64,000 bases of DNA from Streptomyces qaidamensis. Lineage in GTDB: Bacteria; Actinomycetota; Actinomycetes; Streptomycetales; Streptomycetaceae. The position numbers and the translations under genes were made by a program. The stretch covers positions 2,790,001 to 2,854,000 of the forward strand of contig NZ_CP015098.1 in assembly GCF_001611795.1 (NCBI RefSeq), written 5' to 3'. Each line of letters begins with the position of its first letter. Position 1 is the first letter of the stretch. The notes under the pieces are model-generated. The model saw only the letters and a list, made by a program, of their open reading frames with translations. It was not told the origin of the DNA and searched no databases. Positions 20,694 to 29,192 of this stretch are shown in pieces.

Positions 20694-22094
20694 GTGACGG
20701 CGACACCAGGACAGCCGGACTCGCCGTCGGTGCCGCGCGCACATCGCCCGCGTCGCCGCATCCCCCGCGCCCACGGGCCGCTCCGCGACACGCTCGCCCT
20801 GGTCGGGCTTCCGCTGCTGGCCGCGCTGGCTTTGCCGGCCGCCTTCGCGGGCGGCGGCACCCGGCGCTGGTTCGGCGGCCGGGCCGAGAACCAGCGGGCC
20901 GAGGCCCAGGCCGCGAAGGACGCCGCCGCGGCGGCGTTCTACGAACTCGACACCGCCCAGCGCGACCTGCGCATCTCGATCGAGACGATCACCGCCGTCG
21001 ACGACTCCCCCGCCGCCCGGCGGGCCGTCGCCGACTTCGACGCGCTGGGCCGACGGATCGACGAGGCCAGCCACCGGTACATCAACGCCGTCGACGCGCA
21101 CGATCTCGACCGCGACGACCTGGAGGCGTCCGCCGCGTCCCGCGCCCGCGGCGAACTGACCGCCGCCAAGGAGGAACTCGGCCGGGTCAAGCAGGAGCTC
21201 GACCGGTTCACCGACGGTCTCGGCCCCCTCCTCGGCAAGGCGGAGACCCAGCTGGCCCGTCTCGCCCCCGCGGTCGAACGCGCCCGCCAGGCCCTGCTCG
21301 CCGCCTCGAACGCGCTGGACGCCGTACGGGCGTCGGGTCTCAGGGCGGACGACCTCGCGGCCCGGCTCGCAGCCCTCTCCCCGGAGCTGACCAAGCTGAA
21401 CCAGGGCGCCGGGCAGCACGGCGTGCCGCAGACCCTGGAGCGGGCCGAGCGGGTCACCCGCGAGGCCGAGGCGGTCCGTGTGGAGGCCGAGCGGCTGCCG
21501 GACCGCGCCGCCGAGATCGACCACCGGCTGGTCTCCCTGCGCACCCGCGCCCAGGCCCTCACCACTCGCTCCGAGCAGGTGGAACCGACCCTGAGCGAAC
21601 TCCGGCGCCGCTTCACCGCGGCCTGCTGGCAGGACCTCCAGCACGTCCCGGAGGCGGCCGCCGAGAACGTCCGCCAGGCCGAGACGAGACTGGCCGAGGC
21701 CCGCGCCGCCCGCGGCGAACAGCGCTGGGCCGACGCGACGGCCCTGCTGTCGACCGTACGGGCGCTGCTGAACAACACCGACGAGGCCGTGTCGGCCGCC
21801 GGGGACCGCCTGCACCGTCTGAACGCCGTGCAGAAGGACCCCCAGCAGGAGATCGACCGCACCCGTTTCGCCATCCGCGACGCCCAGCGCCTCGCCATGG
21901 CCGGCCGCAACACCCCCGACCCGCGCCACGCCCACCCCCTGGACGACGCCGTGGCCCGCCTGGACCGCGCCATCGCCGGCCTCGACGGCCGCCACCCCGA
22001 CTACTGGCACTTCCTCACGGAGACGGAGGGGATCCGGCGGTCGGTGGCCCGGGTGGTGGACGGGATCCGCGAGGAGCGAGGGGCCGGACACTGA
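20694..22094 (+). CDS. Membrane-anchored coiled-coil protein of unknown function
   Basis: GTG 20694 has GGGAGAGGG just upstream. The 466-residue product has a basic N-terminus, one transmembrane helix (LALVGLPLLAALALPAAFA, residues ~35-53), and then almost only Ala/Glu/Arg/Leu-rich helix up to the C-terminus, with the heptad character of long coiled coils (AAKEELGRVKQELDRF, TLERAERVTREAEAV). I recognise no enzyme domain. Similar Streptomyces proteins are annotated as hypothetical. A structural role at the envelope is an inference from its shape. Confidence 0.8.
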   Translation: MTATPGQPDSPSVPRAHRPRRRIPRAHGPLRDTLALVGLPLLAALALPAAFAGGGTRRWFGGRAENQRAEAQAAKDAAAAAFYELDTAQRDLRISIETITAVDDSPAARRAVADFDALGRRIDEASHRYINAVDAHDLDRDDLEASAASRARGELTAAKEELGRVKQELDRFTDGLGPLLGKAETQLARLAPAVERARQALLAASNALDAVRASGLRADDLAARLAALSPELTKLNQGAGQHGVPQTLERAERVTREAEAVRVEAERLPDRAAEIDHRLVSLRTRAQALTTRSEQVEPTLSELRRRFTAACWQDLQHVPEAAAENVRQAETRLAEARAARGEQRWADATALLSTVRALLNNTDEAVSAAGDRLHRLNAVQKDPQQEIDRTRFAIRDAQRLAMAGRNTPDPRHAHPLDDAVARLDRAIAGLDGRHPDYWHFLTETEGIRRSVARVVDGIREERGAGH

Positions 22095-22113
22095 GCCCGG
22101 CCCCCGTCCGGTC

Positions 22114-22400
22114 TCAGGTGCGGCAGGCGTAGTAGTACGCGTTCGGGTACGACGCGACGATGCTCGCCACCGACCTGCGGAGGGATATGCCGGGGTCGCT
22201 GTGGAAGCTCGCGTTCTCCGCCGCCGGCACCGCGTCGCGGACGTCCTCCGGGATGTCCTTGAGCGGCATCGCCTGCCGCCGCCCCCAGCCGGTGCGAGCC
22301 ATGGGCGTCCCGTCGGACCAGAAGTAGACACATGGTCGGCGTTCGAAAGTTGCCAGCGGCCGTTGCAGTTCCTCCACACCGGTGCGGCAAGAGTGATCAA
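22114..22400 (-). pseudogene. Small hypothetical gene broken by a frameshift
   Basis: A minus-strand TTG at 22400 reads ITLAAPVWRNCNGRWQLSNADHV, but the coding signal then shifts frame: the rest, VYFWSDGTPMARTGWG to YPNAYYYACRT (stop at 22114), is in the next frame, with strong GC-ending codon bias. A one-base indel near 22330 would join both parts into about 95 residues. A real start inside the second frame (e.g. MARTGWG or MPLKDIP) would instead give a shorter intact protein. No family was recognised. Confidence 0.4.
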
Positions 22401-22450
22401 ACGGAATCCGGGAGGGCGGCACTTCCGCCGTCGCGGATTAACCTGTCCTC

Positions 22451-22672
22451 ATGCCTCGCTACGAGTACCGCTGCCGGACCTGCGGCGACACCTTCGAACT
22501 CAGCCGTCCCATGGCGGCGTCCGCCGATCCCGCGGCCTGCCCTTCCGGTCATGAGGACACGGTGAAGCTCCTCTCCACGGTCGCGGTCGGAGGCTCGGCC
22601 TCCGCCCCGGCTCCGGCGCCCCGCGCGGGCGGCGGCGGGGGCGGCTGCTGCGGGGGCGGCTGCTGCGGCTGA
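22451..22672 (+). CDS. FmdB-family zinc-ribbon protein
   Basis: This 73-residue protein starts MPRYEYRCRTCGDTFELSRPM, the FmdB/CxxC zinc-ribbon signature, with a second metal pair formed by CPSGHEDT. The C-terminus is an unusual low-complexity tail: 7 glycines and then two CC pairs (CCGGGCCG). FmdB-type proteins are regulators or small zinc-binding accessory proteins; function here is unknown. ATG 22451 gives the normal N-terminus. Confidence 0.85.
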   Translation: MPRYEYRCRTCGDTFELSRPMAASADPAACPSGHEDTVKLLSTVAVGGSASAPAPAPRAGGGGGGCCGGGCCG

Positions 22673-22729
22673 CGCCCCTCCCCGGATTTCCTCAGGAGTC
22701 CTTCAGCTTCGGTTCCCTAACGTGGCGGC

Positions 22730-23521
22730 ATGACAGCCATCGCAGCGGACGCCGGACCGCAGTGGGTCAACGACCTGATGGACGCGCTGGGCGCGCCGGG
22801 TGCCGGTCTCGCCATCGCCCTGGAGAACCTGTTCCCGCCGCTGCCCAGCGAGGTGATCCTGCCGCTGGCCGGGTTCGCCGCGAGCAGCGGCCGGATGAGC
22901 CTGCTCGCGGTCCTGCTGTGGACGACGGCCGGCTCGGTGATCGGCGCGCTCGCCCTGTACGGGGTCGGCGCGCTGCTCGGCCGTGACCGGACGGTGGCGA
23001 TCGCGGCCCGGCTGCCGCTGGTGAAGGTCTCGGACATCGAGAAGACCGAGGCCTGGTTCCTGAAGCACGGCACCAAGGCCGTGTTCTTCGGCCGGATGAT
23101 CCCGATCTTCCGCAGCCTGATCTCCGTGCCGGCGGGCGTGGAGCGCATGCGCCTGCCGGTGTTCCTGGGGCTGACCACCCTGGGCAGCGCGATCTGGAAC
23201 ACGGTGTTCGTGCTCGCGGGCTACTTCCTCGGCGCGAACTGGCACCAGGTGTCGGACATCGTCTCCACCTACTCGAAGGTGGTCCTCGCCGTGGCGGCGG
23301 TGGCGGTGGTGGCGTTCATCGCGGTACGGCTGCTGCGACGCCCCGCAGGGGCGCGGGGAACTGCGCGACGAGCCACCGCGCCGCCGCACCCGCACGACGA
23401 CCAGGACACCCGAGTCCTCAGGCGCCCGGTCCAGGCGCAGCTCCGGCGCCCCGTACCACCTCCAGGAACTCCCGCAGGATCCGCTCCCCGGCGAGGACAC
23501 CCCGGTCGGGAAGCACCCTGA
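22730..23521 (+). CDS. DedA-family membrane protein with repeat-derived C-terminal tail
   Basis: The 263-residue product has the DedA layout: ENLFPPLPSEVILPLAGF (re-entrant loop), LYGVGALLGRDR, the conserved FGRMIPIFRSLISVPAG (with the functionally important Arg residues), and GSAIWNTVFVLAGYFLG. DedA proteins work in lipid scrambling and proton-gradient upkeep. The canonical protein should end near residue 205 (VRLLRR). The last ~55 residues are encoded by a Streptomyces palindromic repeat and the sequence beyond, and overlap the 3' end of the convergent HAD gene by 104 bases. Confidence 0.88.
   Translation: MTAIAADAGPQWVNDLMDALGAPGAGLAIALENLFPPLPSEVILPLAGFAASSGRMSLLAVLLWTTAGSVIGALALYGVGALLGRDRTVAIAARLPLVKVSDIEKTEAWFLKHGTKAVFFGRMIPIFRSLISVPAGVERMRLPVFLGLTTLGSAIWNTVFVLAGYFLGANWHQVSDIVSTYSKVVLAVAAVAVVAFIAVRLLRRPAGARGTARRATAPPHPHDDQDTRVLRRPVQAQLRRPVPPPGTPAGSAPRRGHPGREAP
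23346..23375 (+). repeat. Streptomyces short repeat (single copy) in the 3' end of the DedA gene
   Basis: The core AGGGGCGCGGGGAACTGCGC is the same as both arms of the inverted pair at 25955-26013. From general knowledge this unit recurs many times in Streptomyces genomes, mostly between convergent genes. Here it has been absorbed into the coding frame as AGARGTARRA. Confidence 0.8.
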
Positions 23522-24251
23522 TCGAGGGAGCCGCGAAGCCGGTGTCGGCCAGCTCCCCGTGGCCGGGCCGCCAGCCCTGGTCCGCCGCGAGCAGCAGGTC
23601 GGTATCGAGCAGGGAGTCACCCGCGGCGAGCGTGAGATCGGCCCCGGTCCGCCGGGCGACCTCCCGCATCGCCGCGCTCTTGGTGAGCGGCTTGGGAACG
23701 GCGTAGATCTTGCGGCCCTGGAGGGACACGGTCCAGCCGCGGTTCTCCGCCCACACCGCGAGTTCCTTCACCCAGTCCTCGTCGAGCAGCTCGCGCTCGA
23801 CGACGAGATAGGCGAACAGGTCGTCGGCGACGCGGTGCTTGCGCACCCAGACCGGGTCGGCGGCCCTCAGCAGGTGCTCCTGCACCTCGGCGAGCGGCGC
23901 GCACTGGTCGGCCAGCCGTGCGGTGACCTGCGCGTGCCAGTCGGGGTCGGAGACGCCGTCGACCATGAGGTGGCCGCCGTTCGCGCAGATCGCGTACGTG
24001 GGCTCCGGGCCCGGCAGGTTGATGCGCTGGTACTGCTTGCGCGTCCGGGTCGTCGTCGGCACGAACACGGCCGCGTCGCCCAGGTCGGTGAGGAGCCGGG
24101 CCGCCGTCTCCGTCATGTACGACAGCGGCTTGCTCTCGTGCACTTCCACACACAGCAGCCGCGGAGCCCGCGCGTCCGGCATGGTGAGCGCCAGGGCGGC
24201 GGCGGAGTAGATCAGGGTGCGATCGAGGTCGCTCGCGACGAGTACGGGCAT
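23418..24251 (-). CDS. HAD-superfamily phosphatase of the Ter-associated biosynthetic operon
   Basis: This 277-residue protein begins VLVASDLDRTLIYS, the HAD nucleophile motif (DLDRT), and has a C-terminal DSLLDTDLLLAADQG acidic motif and TKSAAMREVARR lysine region, typical of Cof/sucrose-phosphatase-like HADs with a C2 cap. Comparative genomics (Anantharaman, Iyer and Aravind, 2012) placed such a HAD beside the phosphoribosyltransferase of Ter stress operons, probably removing a phosphate in nucleoside-like metabolite synthesis. Its ATG overlaps the upstream stop by one base (TGATG), so translation is coupled. The 3' end overlaps DedA's tail. Confidence 0.85.
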   Translation of the reverse strand: MPVLVASDLDRTLIYSAAALALTMPDARAPRLLCVEVHESKPLSYMTETAARLLTDLGDAAVFVPTTTRTRKQYQRINLPGPEPTYAICANGGHLMVDGVSDPDWHAQVTARLADQCAPLAEVQEHLLRAADPVWVRKHRVADDLFAYLVVERELLDEDWVKELAVWAENRGWTVSLQGRKIYAVPKPLTKSAAMREVARRTGADLTLAAGDSLLDTDLLLAADQGWRPGHGELADTGFAAPSIRVLPDRGVLAGERILREFLEVVRGAGAAPGPGA

Positions 24252-26815
24252 CAGACCGACACCGCCTTGCCGTCGGCGCCGGTCGCGCCCCGGGTGTACT
24301 TGGGGTGGATCAGGCCGACGCAGGTGTAGGGCAGTCCGTCGACCTCCTCGACGGGCACCCCGCGCTGCTCGGCCAGCAGGCGCACGTGGTCCAGGTCGCT
24401 GCCCGCCCCGGCGCGTGCCAGGACCTTCCAGGGCACGCGGCGGAGCATGACCCGGGTGGTCTCGCCGACGCCGGGCTTGACGAGGTTCACGTCGTGGATG
24501 GCGTACTCCTCGCTGATGCGCTCGACGGCGGCCCAGCCCTCCCAGGTGGGCGAGCGGTCGGTCGCGAGCAGTTCCTTGGCCTGGGCGCAGGCGGCGTCGG
24601 TGACCTCGGGGAAGCGGGCGGACACGGCGTCCAGGAAGGCCACCGAGACGTCGGTGCGGGCGAGTTCGCGGTAGAACTTCGCACCGTGGAAGTCGTGCGG
24701 GCCGACCAGGTCCGCGCGCAGCACGGTCCGCGAGATCAGGCCGGAGACGGTGGAGTTGAGGCAGGCGGAGGGGATGAGGAAGTCCTCGCGGGTGCCGTAG
24801 GTGCGGACGCATGAGCCGGGGTCGGCCAGGACGGCGATCTCGGGGTCGAAGCCGGTGATGCCGTCGGACTTCTCGAACTCCTCCAGGGCCTGGGCGAGTT
24901 CGCGGGTGATGGCGCCCTTGCCGGTCCAGCCGTCGACGAAGACGACGTCCCGGGGGTCGTGGTGCTCGGCGAGCCAGCGCAGCGCGTTGGCGTCGATGCC
25001 CCGGCCGCGGACGATCGACACGGCGTAGTGCGGCAGGTCCAGGCCGTGCCGGTGCTGGGCCCAGCGGCGCATGAGGATGCCGACGGGCGTCCCGGCGCGG
25101 GCCAGGGAGACGAGCACGGGACGCGGGGACCGCTCCGCGAGGACCGTCTCGGTGACGACACCGACCGCCTGGGCGATCCGGGCCGCCGACTCCTTCAGCG
25201 CGGCGTGGAACAGCTCCTGGTACTGCTCGCTGGGCTGGTACTCCACGGGCAGCGACTCCGCGTAGTGCGCGCCGCCGCTCTGGATCGCCTCCTCGCGCTC
25301 CTCGGTCGGCGCCTCCAGCGTCACGTCCGAGAGGTCCTGGAGCAGCCAGCCGACCTCCTCGGGCGCGTACGAGGAGAAGGCGGGGCCGCGGAGGGGCTCG
25401 GGCAGCATGGAGGGCCTTTCGGGGGCGTACGACGGTATGACGGCGAGGAGGACCCGCGGCGTGTGGGCGGCGAGGCGGGCCAGCAGACCGTCGGGCGCGT
25501 GCAGCGCGGGGGTGTCCGCGGCCGAGTCGACCACCGCGACGACGGCGTCGAAGCCGGCGCCGGCGACGTTGTAGGCGTAGCGCTCGCCGGGGCCGTCGGC
25601 GGGGTCGTCGTGGGCGGGGAAGGCGAGGCGGGTGCGTATCGCGTAGCCCGGGTCGTCGACGGCGAGGACGGGTGAGCGGGTGGTGGTGGAGTAGCGGACC
25701 TCGATGTCGGTGGTCCGCTCCAGCTCGCGGGCGAGCCTGAGCGGGGCGTACATCAGCTCTTCGAAGCCGAGGACGTGGACGCGGCGGGCGTTGTGAGGCA
25801 GAGCCTCGGCGATCCGGGCCGCCATCGCCGGCAGGGCGGCTTCCAGCCGGGCGCGGTGGGCCGGGGTGAACCCGTGCCGGGCGCCGTCCGGCAGGTCTGC
25901 GGGCCAGTGCAGGTCGATGCGGTTGTCGTCCGGCCGCGGGCCGGTGGGGGCTCGTCGCGCAGTTCCCCGCGCCCCTGAGGCGACGCCCTCAAGGGGCGCG
26001 GGGAACTGCGCGAACGGCCCCGACGGCGCCGCAGCCGGCATCCGACCCTCCGCGGCACCCCCGGCCTCGTACCGCGCCACCAGCTCCTGCCCCTTCTCCA
26101 GCACCCCCTCGGGCAGCCGTACGGTCCCCGAGGCCGCCGTGACCAGGTCGACCCGGGCGCCGATCTCCTCGGCGAAATCCGCTAGGCGGTTCGCATCGGC
26201 AGCGGACCGCATGTCCACCAGCGCCACCACGACATACCGCCGCCGCGGATACCGCTGATGAAGATCGCGCACGGTGTTCAGCACCGTGTTCCCCGTGGAG
26301 AACTCGTCGTCGACCAGGACCAGCGGCCCGTCGCCGGTGAACAGCGCGGGATCCTCCGGCAGCAGCAGGTGCGACGTCGCGTGGGAGTGGGACTCCTCGA
26401 AGCCGCCGGCCGGGGTGACACCGGCGACCGGGCGACGGGTGGAGTGCAGGTAGGGCGCGAGGCCCAGCCCGTCGGCGACGGAGTGGCCGAGGCCGGTCGC
26501 GGTTTCGGCGTAGCCGAGGACGACGGCCCTGCGGGCCTCGTCGTCGCCCAGCAGGTCCCGCACCCGGCGGCCGAGCTCGACGCCGTAGCCGTACACCACG
26601 GACGGCGACTGCGGCACGTGCTTGCCCAGGACGTTCGACACCAGCAGGTGGGCCCGCTTGGGGTTGCGGCGCAGCGCCAGCCCCAGCAGGCCGGTCAGCC
26701 GGCCGTCACCGGCGAGCTCGACGCCGAGCCGCTCGGCGACCCAGCTGCCGGACCAGACGCCGTCCGCGTCGTCGCGCACCTCGCGGTACTCCCCCTCGTT
26801 CACTGCCTTCTCCAT
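24251..26815 (-). CDS. Double phosphoribosyltransferase fusion (PRTase_2-TRSP-PRTase_1/StiP-PELOTA) of the Ter system
   Basis: ATG 26815 with GAAGGG upstream gives 854 residues. The N-terminal half (to ~240) has an orotate-PRTase-like fold with VLVDDEFSTGNTVLN, a classic PRPP-binding loop, followed by the TRSP region (HWPADLPDGARHGF onward). The C-terminal half carries a second PRPP loop, VVFVDGWTGKGAITRELA, of the PRTase_1/StiP type, and ends in a PELOTA-like segment (LLAEQRGVPVEEV, CVGLIHPKYT). In many bacteria the two halves are separate genes, so this is a fusion. A 60-bp inverted repeat is inserted in frame in the linker between PRTase_2 and TRSP. Between the aldolase-like and HAD genes. 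Predicted to make a nucleoside-like compound; not biochemically proven. Confidence 0.87.
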   Translation of the reverse strand: MEKAVNEGEYREVRDDADGVWSGSWVAERLGVELAGDGRLTGLLGLALRRNPKRAHLLVSNVLGKHVPQSPSVVYGYGVELGRRVRDLLGDDEARRAVVLGYAETATGLGHSVADGLGLAPYLHSTRRPVAGVTPAGGFEESHSHATSHLLLPEDPALFTGDGPLVLVDDEFSTGNTVLNTVRDLHQRYPRRRYVVVALVDMRSAADANRLADFAEEIGARVDLVTAASGTVRLPEGVLEKGQELVARYEAGGAAEGRMPAAAPSGPFAQFPAPLEGVASGARGTARRAPTGPRPDDNRIDLHWPADLPDGARHGFTPAHRARLEAALPAMAARIAEALPHNARRVHVLGFEELMYAPLRLARELERTTDIEVRYSTTTRSPVLAVDDPGYAIRTRLAFPAHDDPADGPGERYAYNVAGAGFDAVVAVVDSAADTPALHAPDGLLARLAAHTPRVLLAVIPSYAPERPSMLPEPLRGPAFSSYAPEEVGWLLQDLSDVTLEAPTEEREEAIQSGGAHYAESLPVEYQPSEQYQELFHAALKESAARIAQAVGVVTETVLAERSPRPVLVSLARAGTPVGILMRRWAQHRHGLDLPHYAVSIVRGRGIDANALRWLAEHHDPRDVVFVDGWTGKGAITRELAQALEEFEKSDGITGFDPEIAVLADPGSCVRTYGTREDFLIPSACLNSTVSGLISRTVLRADLVGPHDFHGAKFYRELARTDVSVAFLDAVSARFPEVTDAACAQAKELLATDRSPTWEGWAAVERISEEYAIHDVNLVKPGVGETTRVMLRRVPWKVLARAGAGSDLDHVRLLAEQRGVPVEEVDGLPYTCVGLIHPKYTRGATGADGKAVSV
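25955..26013. repeat. Perfect 22-bp inverted repeat inserted in a coding region
   Basis: Arms at 25955-25976 and 25992-26013 are exact inverse complements (22 bp) around a 15-base loop. Each arm is a copy of the short Streptomyces repeat also seen at 23346. Read in the gene's frame the arms become FAQFPAPLEG and SGARGTARRAP, a linker joining two folded domains. Confidence 0.93.
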
Positions 26816-26846
26816 GAACCCTTCGCATCCTCGAAAAGCCGTGCGG

Positions 26847-28013
26847 TCAGGCCGGCAGTCCCGCCGCCAGCAGTTCCACGAAGCCGATGTCCTGGTTCGC
26901 CACGCCGAAAACCTCGGCACGCAGCAGGGTCCGCTCGGCCCAGGCCCGGTGCGGCTTCACCTCGTTCATCTTGTTCGTGTACGCCGATCTCAGCACACCC
27001 CCGCCGCCGCGCTCGGGGCGCAGGATGTCCTGGGCGTCCGTGAACTCCTCGTGGCTGACGACCGACAGGGCGTGCACCGGCAGCACGTGCGAGGGGTGGA
27101 TGCAGGTCTTGCCCAGCAGGCCGTTGGCGTGGTCCAGGGAGATCTCCCTCAGCAGACCGTCCATGGCGTGCTCAATCAGCTTCTCGCGCAGCTCCGCGGC
27201 CTGCACCTCCAGGAAGGGGCTCTGCCGCAGCAGCGGCTTGAACATGCGCTCCTGGACCCGGAAGTACTCCCACACCGGCCCGGTGACGGTGAAGCCGGTC
27301 CCGTCGGCGCGGCCCAGCATGTTCACCACGTCGGCGATCACGGAGGCGACGATCTGCACGTCGTAGGCCGTCATGTCGGGGCCTCGGCGCAGCCCGTAGG
27401 AGGAGCAGAAGTCCGTGACGCCGAGGCGCAGGGCGAGGACGCGGTCGCGGTACTTGTCGATGGCCCGGAAGATGCCCTCCAGGGTCTCCACGCGCGACTC
27501 CCGGTAGAGCAGCTCCGGGGACTCCAGCACGGGCATGGCGAAAAGGCGACGGCCGCTTTCGGCCTCGGCGGTGGCCAGGGCTTCCAGGAAGGGGATGCCG
27601 CGTTCCTCGGTGAACTTGGGCAGGACGAACCCGGACAGCAGCCGGACGGCGGGGCCGAGGCGTCGTACGAGGTCGGGGATCTGCTCGGGGACGCGGACCC
27701 GGATGAACAGCAGCGGCGGGTCGGCGTCCGGCAGGCCGGCGAGGGCGGTGATCTGCCGGACGAGGTTCTCCTCGCCGGGGCCGACTTCCGCGTCGTCGAT
27801 GGAGTCCTCCAGGCACAGCACCATCGAGACCACACCGCGCGCGGCCTGCTTGAGGACGTCGTCCGCCAGGCGCGGCCTGGTGGCCGGGCTGTACAGCGTG
27901 GCGCCCAGGGCGGCGGCGAGCAGCCGGGCCGGGGAGTCCGGGGTGAAGGCGCACGGTTCGCGGAAGAAGAGACGCTTCCGTACCTCAGGGGCGACGTGCC
28001 CGAAATGACGCAT
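26847..28013 (-). CDS. HpcH/HpaI aldolase / citrate-lyase-like enzyme of the Ter operon
   Basis: ATG 28013 follows GGGGGAG, four bases before. The 388-residue protein matches the CitE/HpcH group: an N-terminal RLFFREPCAF-ATRPRLAD region, VSMVLCLEDSIDD (acidic metal-binding Asp/Glu), FVLPKF, the Glu in MPVLESPEL, LRLGVTDFCSSYGLRR, and KTCIHPSHVLPVHA toward the C-terminus. The family cleaves or makes C-C bonds with a Mg2+-bound enolate. In Ter-linked operons it is thought to supply or modify a precursor of the nucleoside-like product. First gene of the operon; the PRTase gene starts 31 bases after its stop. Confidence 0.87.
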   Translation of the reverse strand: MRHFGHVAPEVRKRLFFREPCAFTPDSPARLLAAALGATLYSPATRPRLADDVLKQAARGVVSMVLCLEDSIDDAEVGPGEENLVRQITALAGLPDADPPLLFIRVRVPEQIPDLVRRLGPAVRLLSGFVLPKFTEERGIPFLEALATAEAESGRRLFAMPVLESPELLYRESRVETLEGIFRAIDKYRDRVLALRLGVTDFCSSYGLRRGPDMTAYDVQIVASVIADVVNMLGRADGTGFTVTGPVWEYFRVQERMFKPLLRQSPFLEVQAAELREKLIEHAMDGLLREISLDHANGLLGKTCIHPSHVLPVHALSVVSHEEFTDAQDILRPERGGGGVLRSAYTNKMNEVKPHRAWAERTLLRAEVFGVANQDIGFVELLAAGLPA

Positions 28014-28240
28014 GGAACTCCCCCGTGGTGGTGATGCGACCTGCGAATCGATGAAAGGTGGCCGGTAATAGTACGTAGATGTCCATGTCACAGGTTCCCA
28101 TGAGGCATGAATTTCAGGTAACGCGGGCAAGCACTGCCAGGCCCGGCCATGACGACGGTAGTCCGGGACGGCCGTCGGCGCCGCTCGTGACCGCGGCCCC
28201 CGCGTTGTCGTGAGCAGGACCGAGAGGGCAGGATGACCGC
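28014..28240. promoter_or_regulatory. Divergent control region of the Ter operon and a terD-type gene
   Basis: These 227 bases separate the aldolase-like gene (minus) from the TerD-type gene (plus). The minus strand carries TGTGAC, 16 bases, then TATTAC (near 28088-28061), a possible promoter for the operon. AT content is higher here (GTAATAGTACGTAGATG) than around it. No operator symmetry was found. The plus-strand gene has GAGGGCAGG before its ATG. Confidence 0.4.
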
Positions 28241-29155
28241 ATGACGCACGCCATGCTGAAGGGGTCGAACGTCCCGCTGGAAGCCACCACGGTGCGCGCC
28301 GTGCTGCGCTGGACACCGGGGCAGGGGGTTCCGGACGTCGACGCCTCCGCGCTGCTCCTCGGCCCCGACGGTCGTGTGCGCTCCGACGAGGACTTCGTCT
28401 TCTACAACCAGCCCCGGCACCCGGCCGGGAAGGTGTGGCGGCTCGGCAAGAAGCGGGTCGCCGAGGGCCTGACCGACACGATCCAGACAGATCTCGCCGG
28501 TGTCGAGTCCGGGGTCGGCCGGATTCTGCTGGTCGCATCGGCGGACGGCACGACGTTCGACCGCGTGCGGGAGCTGCGCATCCTGCTGTACGACGCGGCG
28601 GACACCGGCACCGAGGCGCTGGCGTATTTCGACGTCACGCCGGAGACGGGCGAGGAGACCGCGCTGATCTGCGGCGAGCTGTACCGGCGTGGGGAGGGCT
28701 GGAAGTTCCGGGCGCTGGGCGAGGGCTACTCGAACGGGCTGAAGGGCCTCGCGACCGACTTCGGCATCTCGGTGGACGAGTCGGAGGCGGCGGCGGAGGA
28801 GGCGACCACGACGGTCCCCGCGCCCCCCACCACGAACACGGCCGCGCAGCCGACGACGGCGGGCACCTCCTCGCAGTCCCCCGAGGTCTCCGTGCCGCTG
28901 CCCCCGGAGCAGCCGGCCGCGGTGCCCGGACAGCCCGGCTACGGATATCCGCCGCAGCAGCCGCCGCCGACGCAGCCGGCCTACGGCTACCCGCAGACCA
29001 CCGGCCGGCCCGCGTACGGCTACCCCCAGGCACCGGCAGCGGCGCGGGGTGCCGCGGGGGCGCAGACCGGCTACGGCTATCCGCCGCCGGTCACCGCGGT
29101 CCCCGACCCGGACTTCCGGCTGCCCCCGCAGGGCCCGCAGTTCGTCGGGCGCTAG
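28241..29155 (+). CDS. TerD-domain protein with Tyr-Gly-Tyr-Pro-rich tail
   Basis: Residues 1-175 are a TerD domain: [15 protein letters not shown] and [13 protein letters not shown] are the first calcium-site and FYNQ blocks, and [20 protein letters not shown] plus GLATDFGI is the family's C-terminal signature. The second Ca2+ motif (TGDNLTGEG in the other copies here) is replaced by [13 protein letters not shown], so calcium binding may be partial. The last ~130 residues are disordered Pro/Ala with four YGYP repeats, likely an interaction tail. 304 residues against about 190 for simple TerD proteins. It is divergent from the biosynthetic operon. Confidence 0.87.
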   Translation: MTHAMLKGSNVPLEATTVRAVLRWTPGQGVPDVDASALLLGPDGRVRSDEDFVFYNQPRHPAGKVWRLGKKRVAEGLTDTIQTDLAGVESGVGRILLVASADGTTFDRVRELRILLYDAADTGTEALAYFDVTPETGEETALICGELYRRGEGWKFRALGEGYSNGLKGLATDFGISVDESEAAAEEATTTVPAPPTTNTAAQPTTAGTSSQSPEVSVPLPPEQPAAVPGQPGYGYPPQQPPPTQPAYGYPQTTGRPAYGYPQAPAAARGAAGAQTGYGYPPPVTAVPDPDFRLPPQGPQFVGR

Positions 29156-29192
29156 GCGGAGGTCCGGGGCGGGTCCCCTCAAGGCTCCGCGG

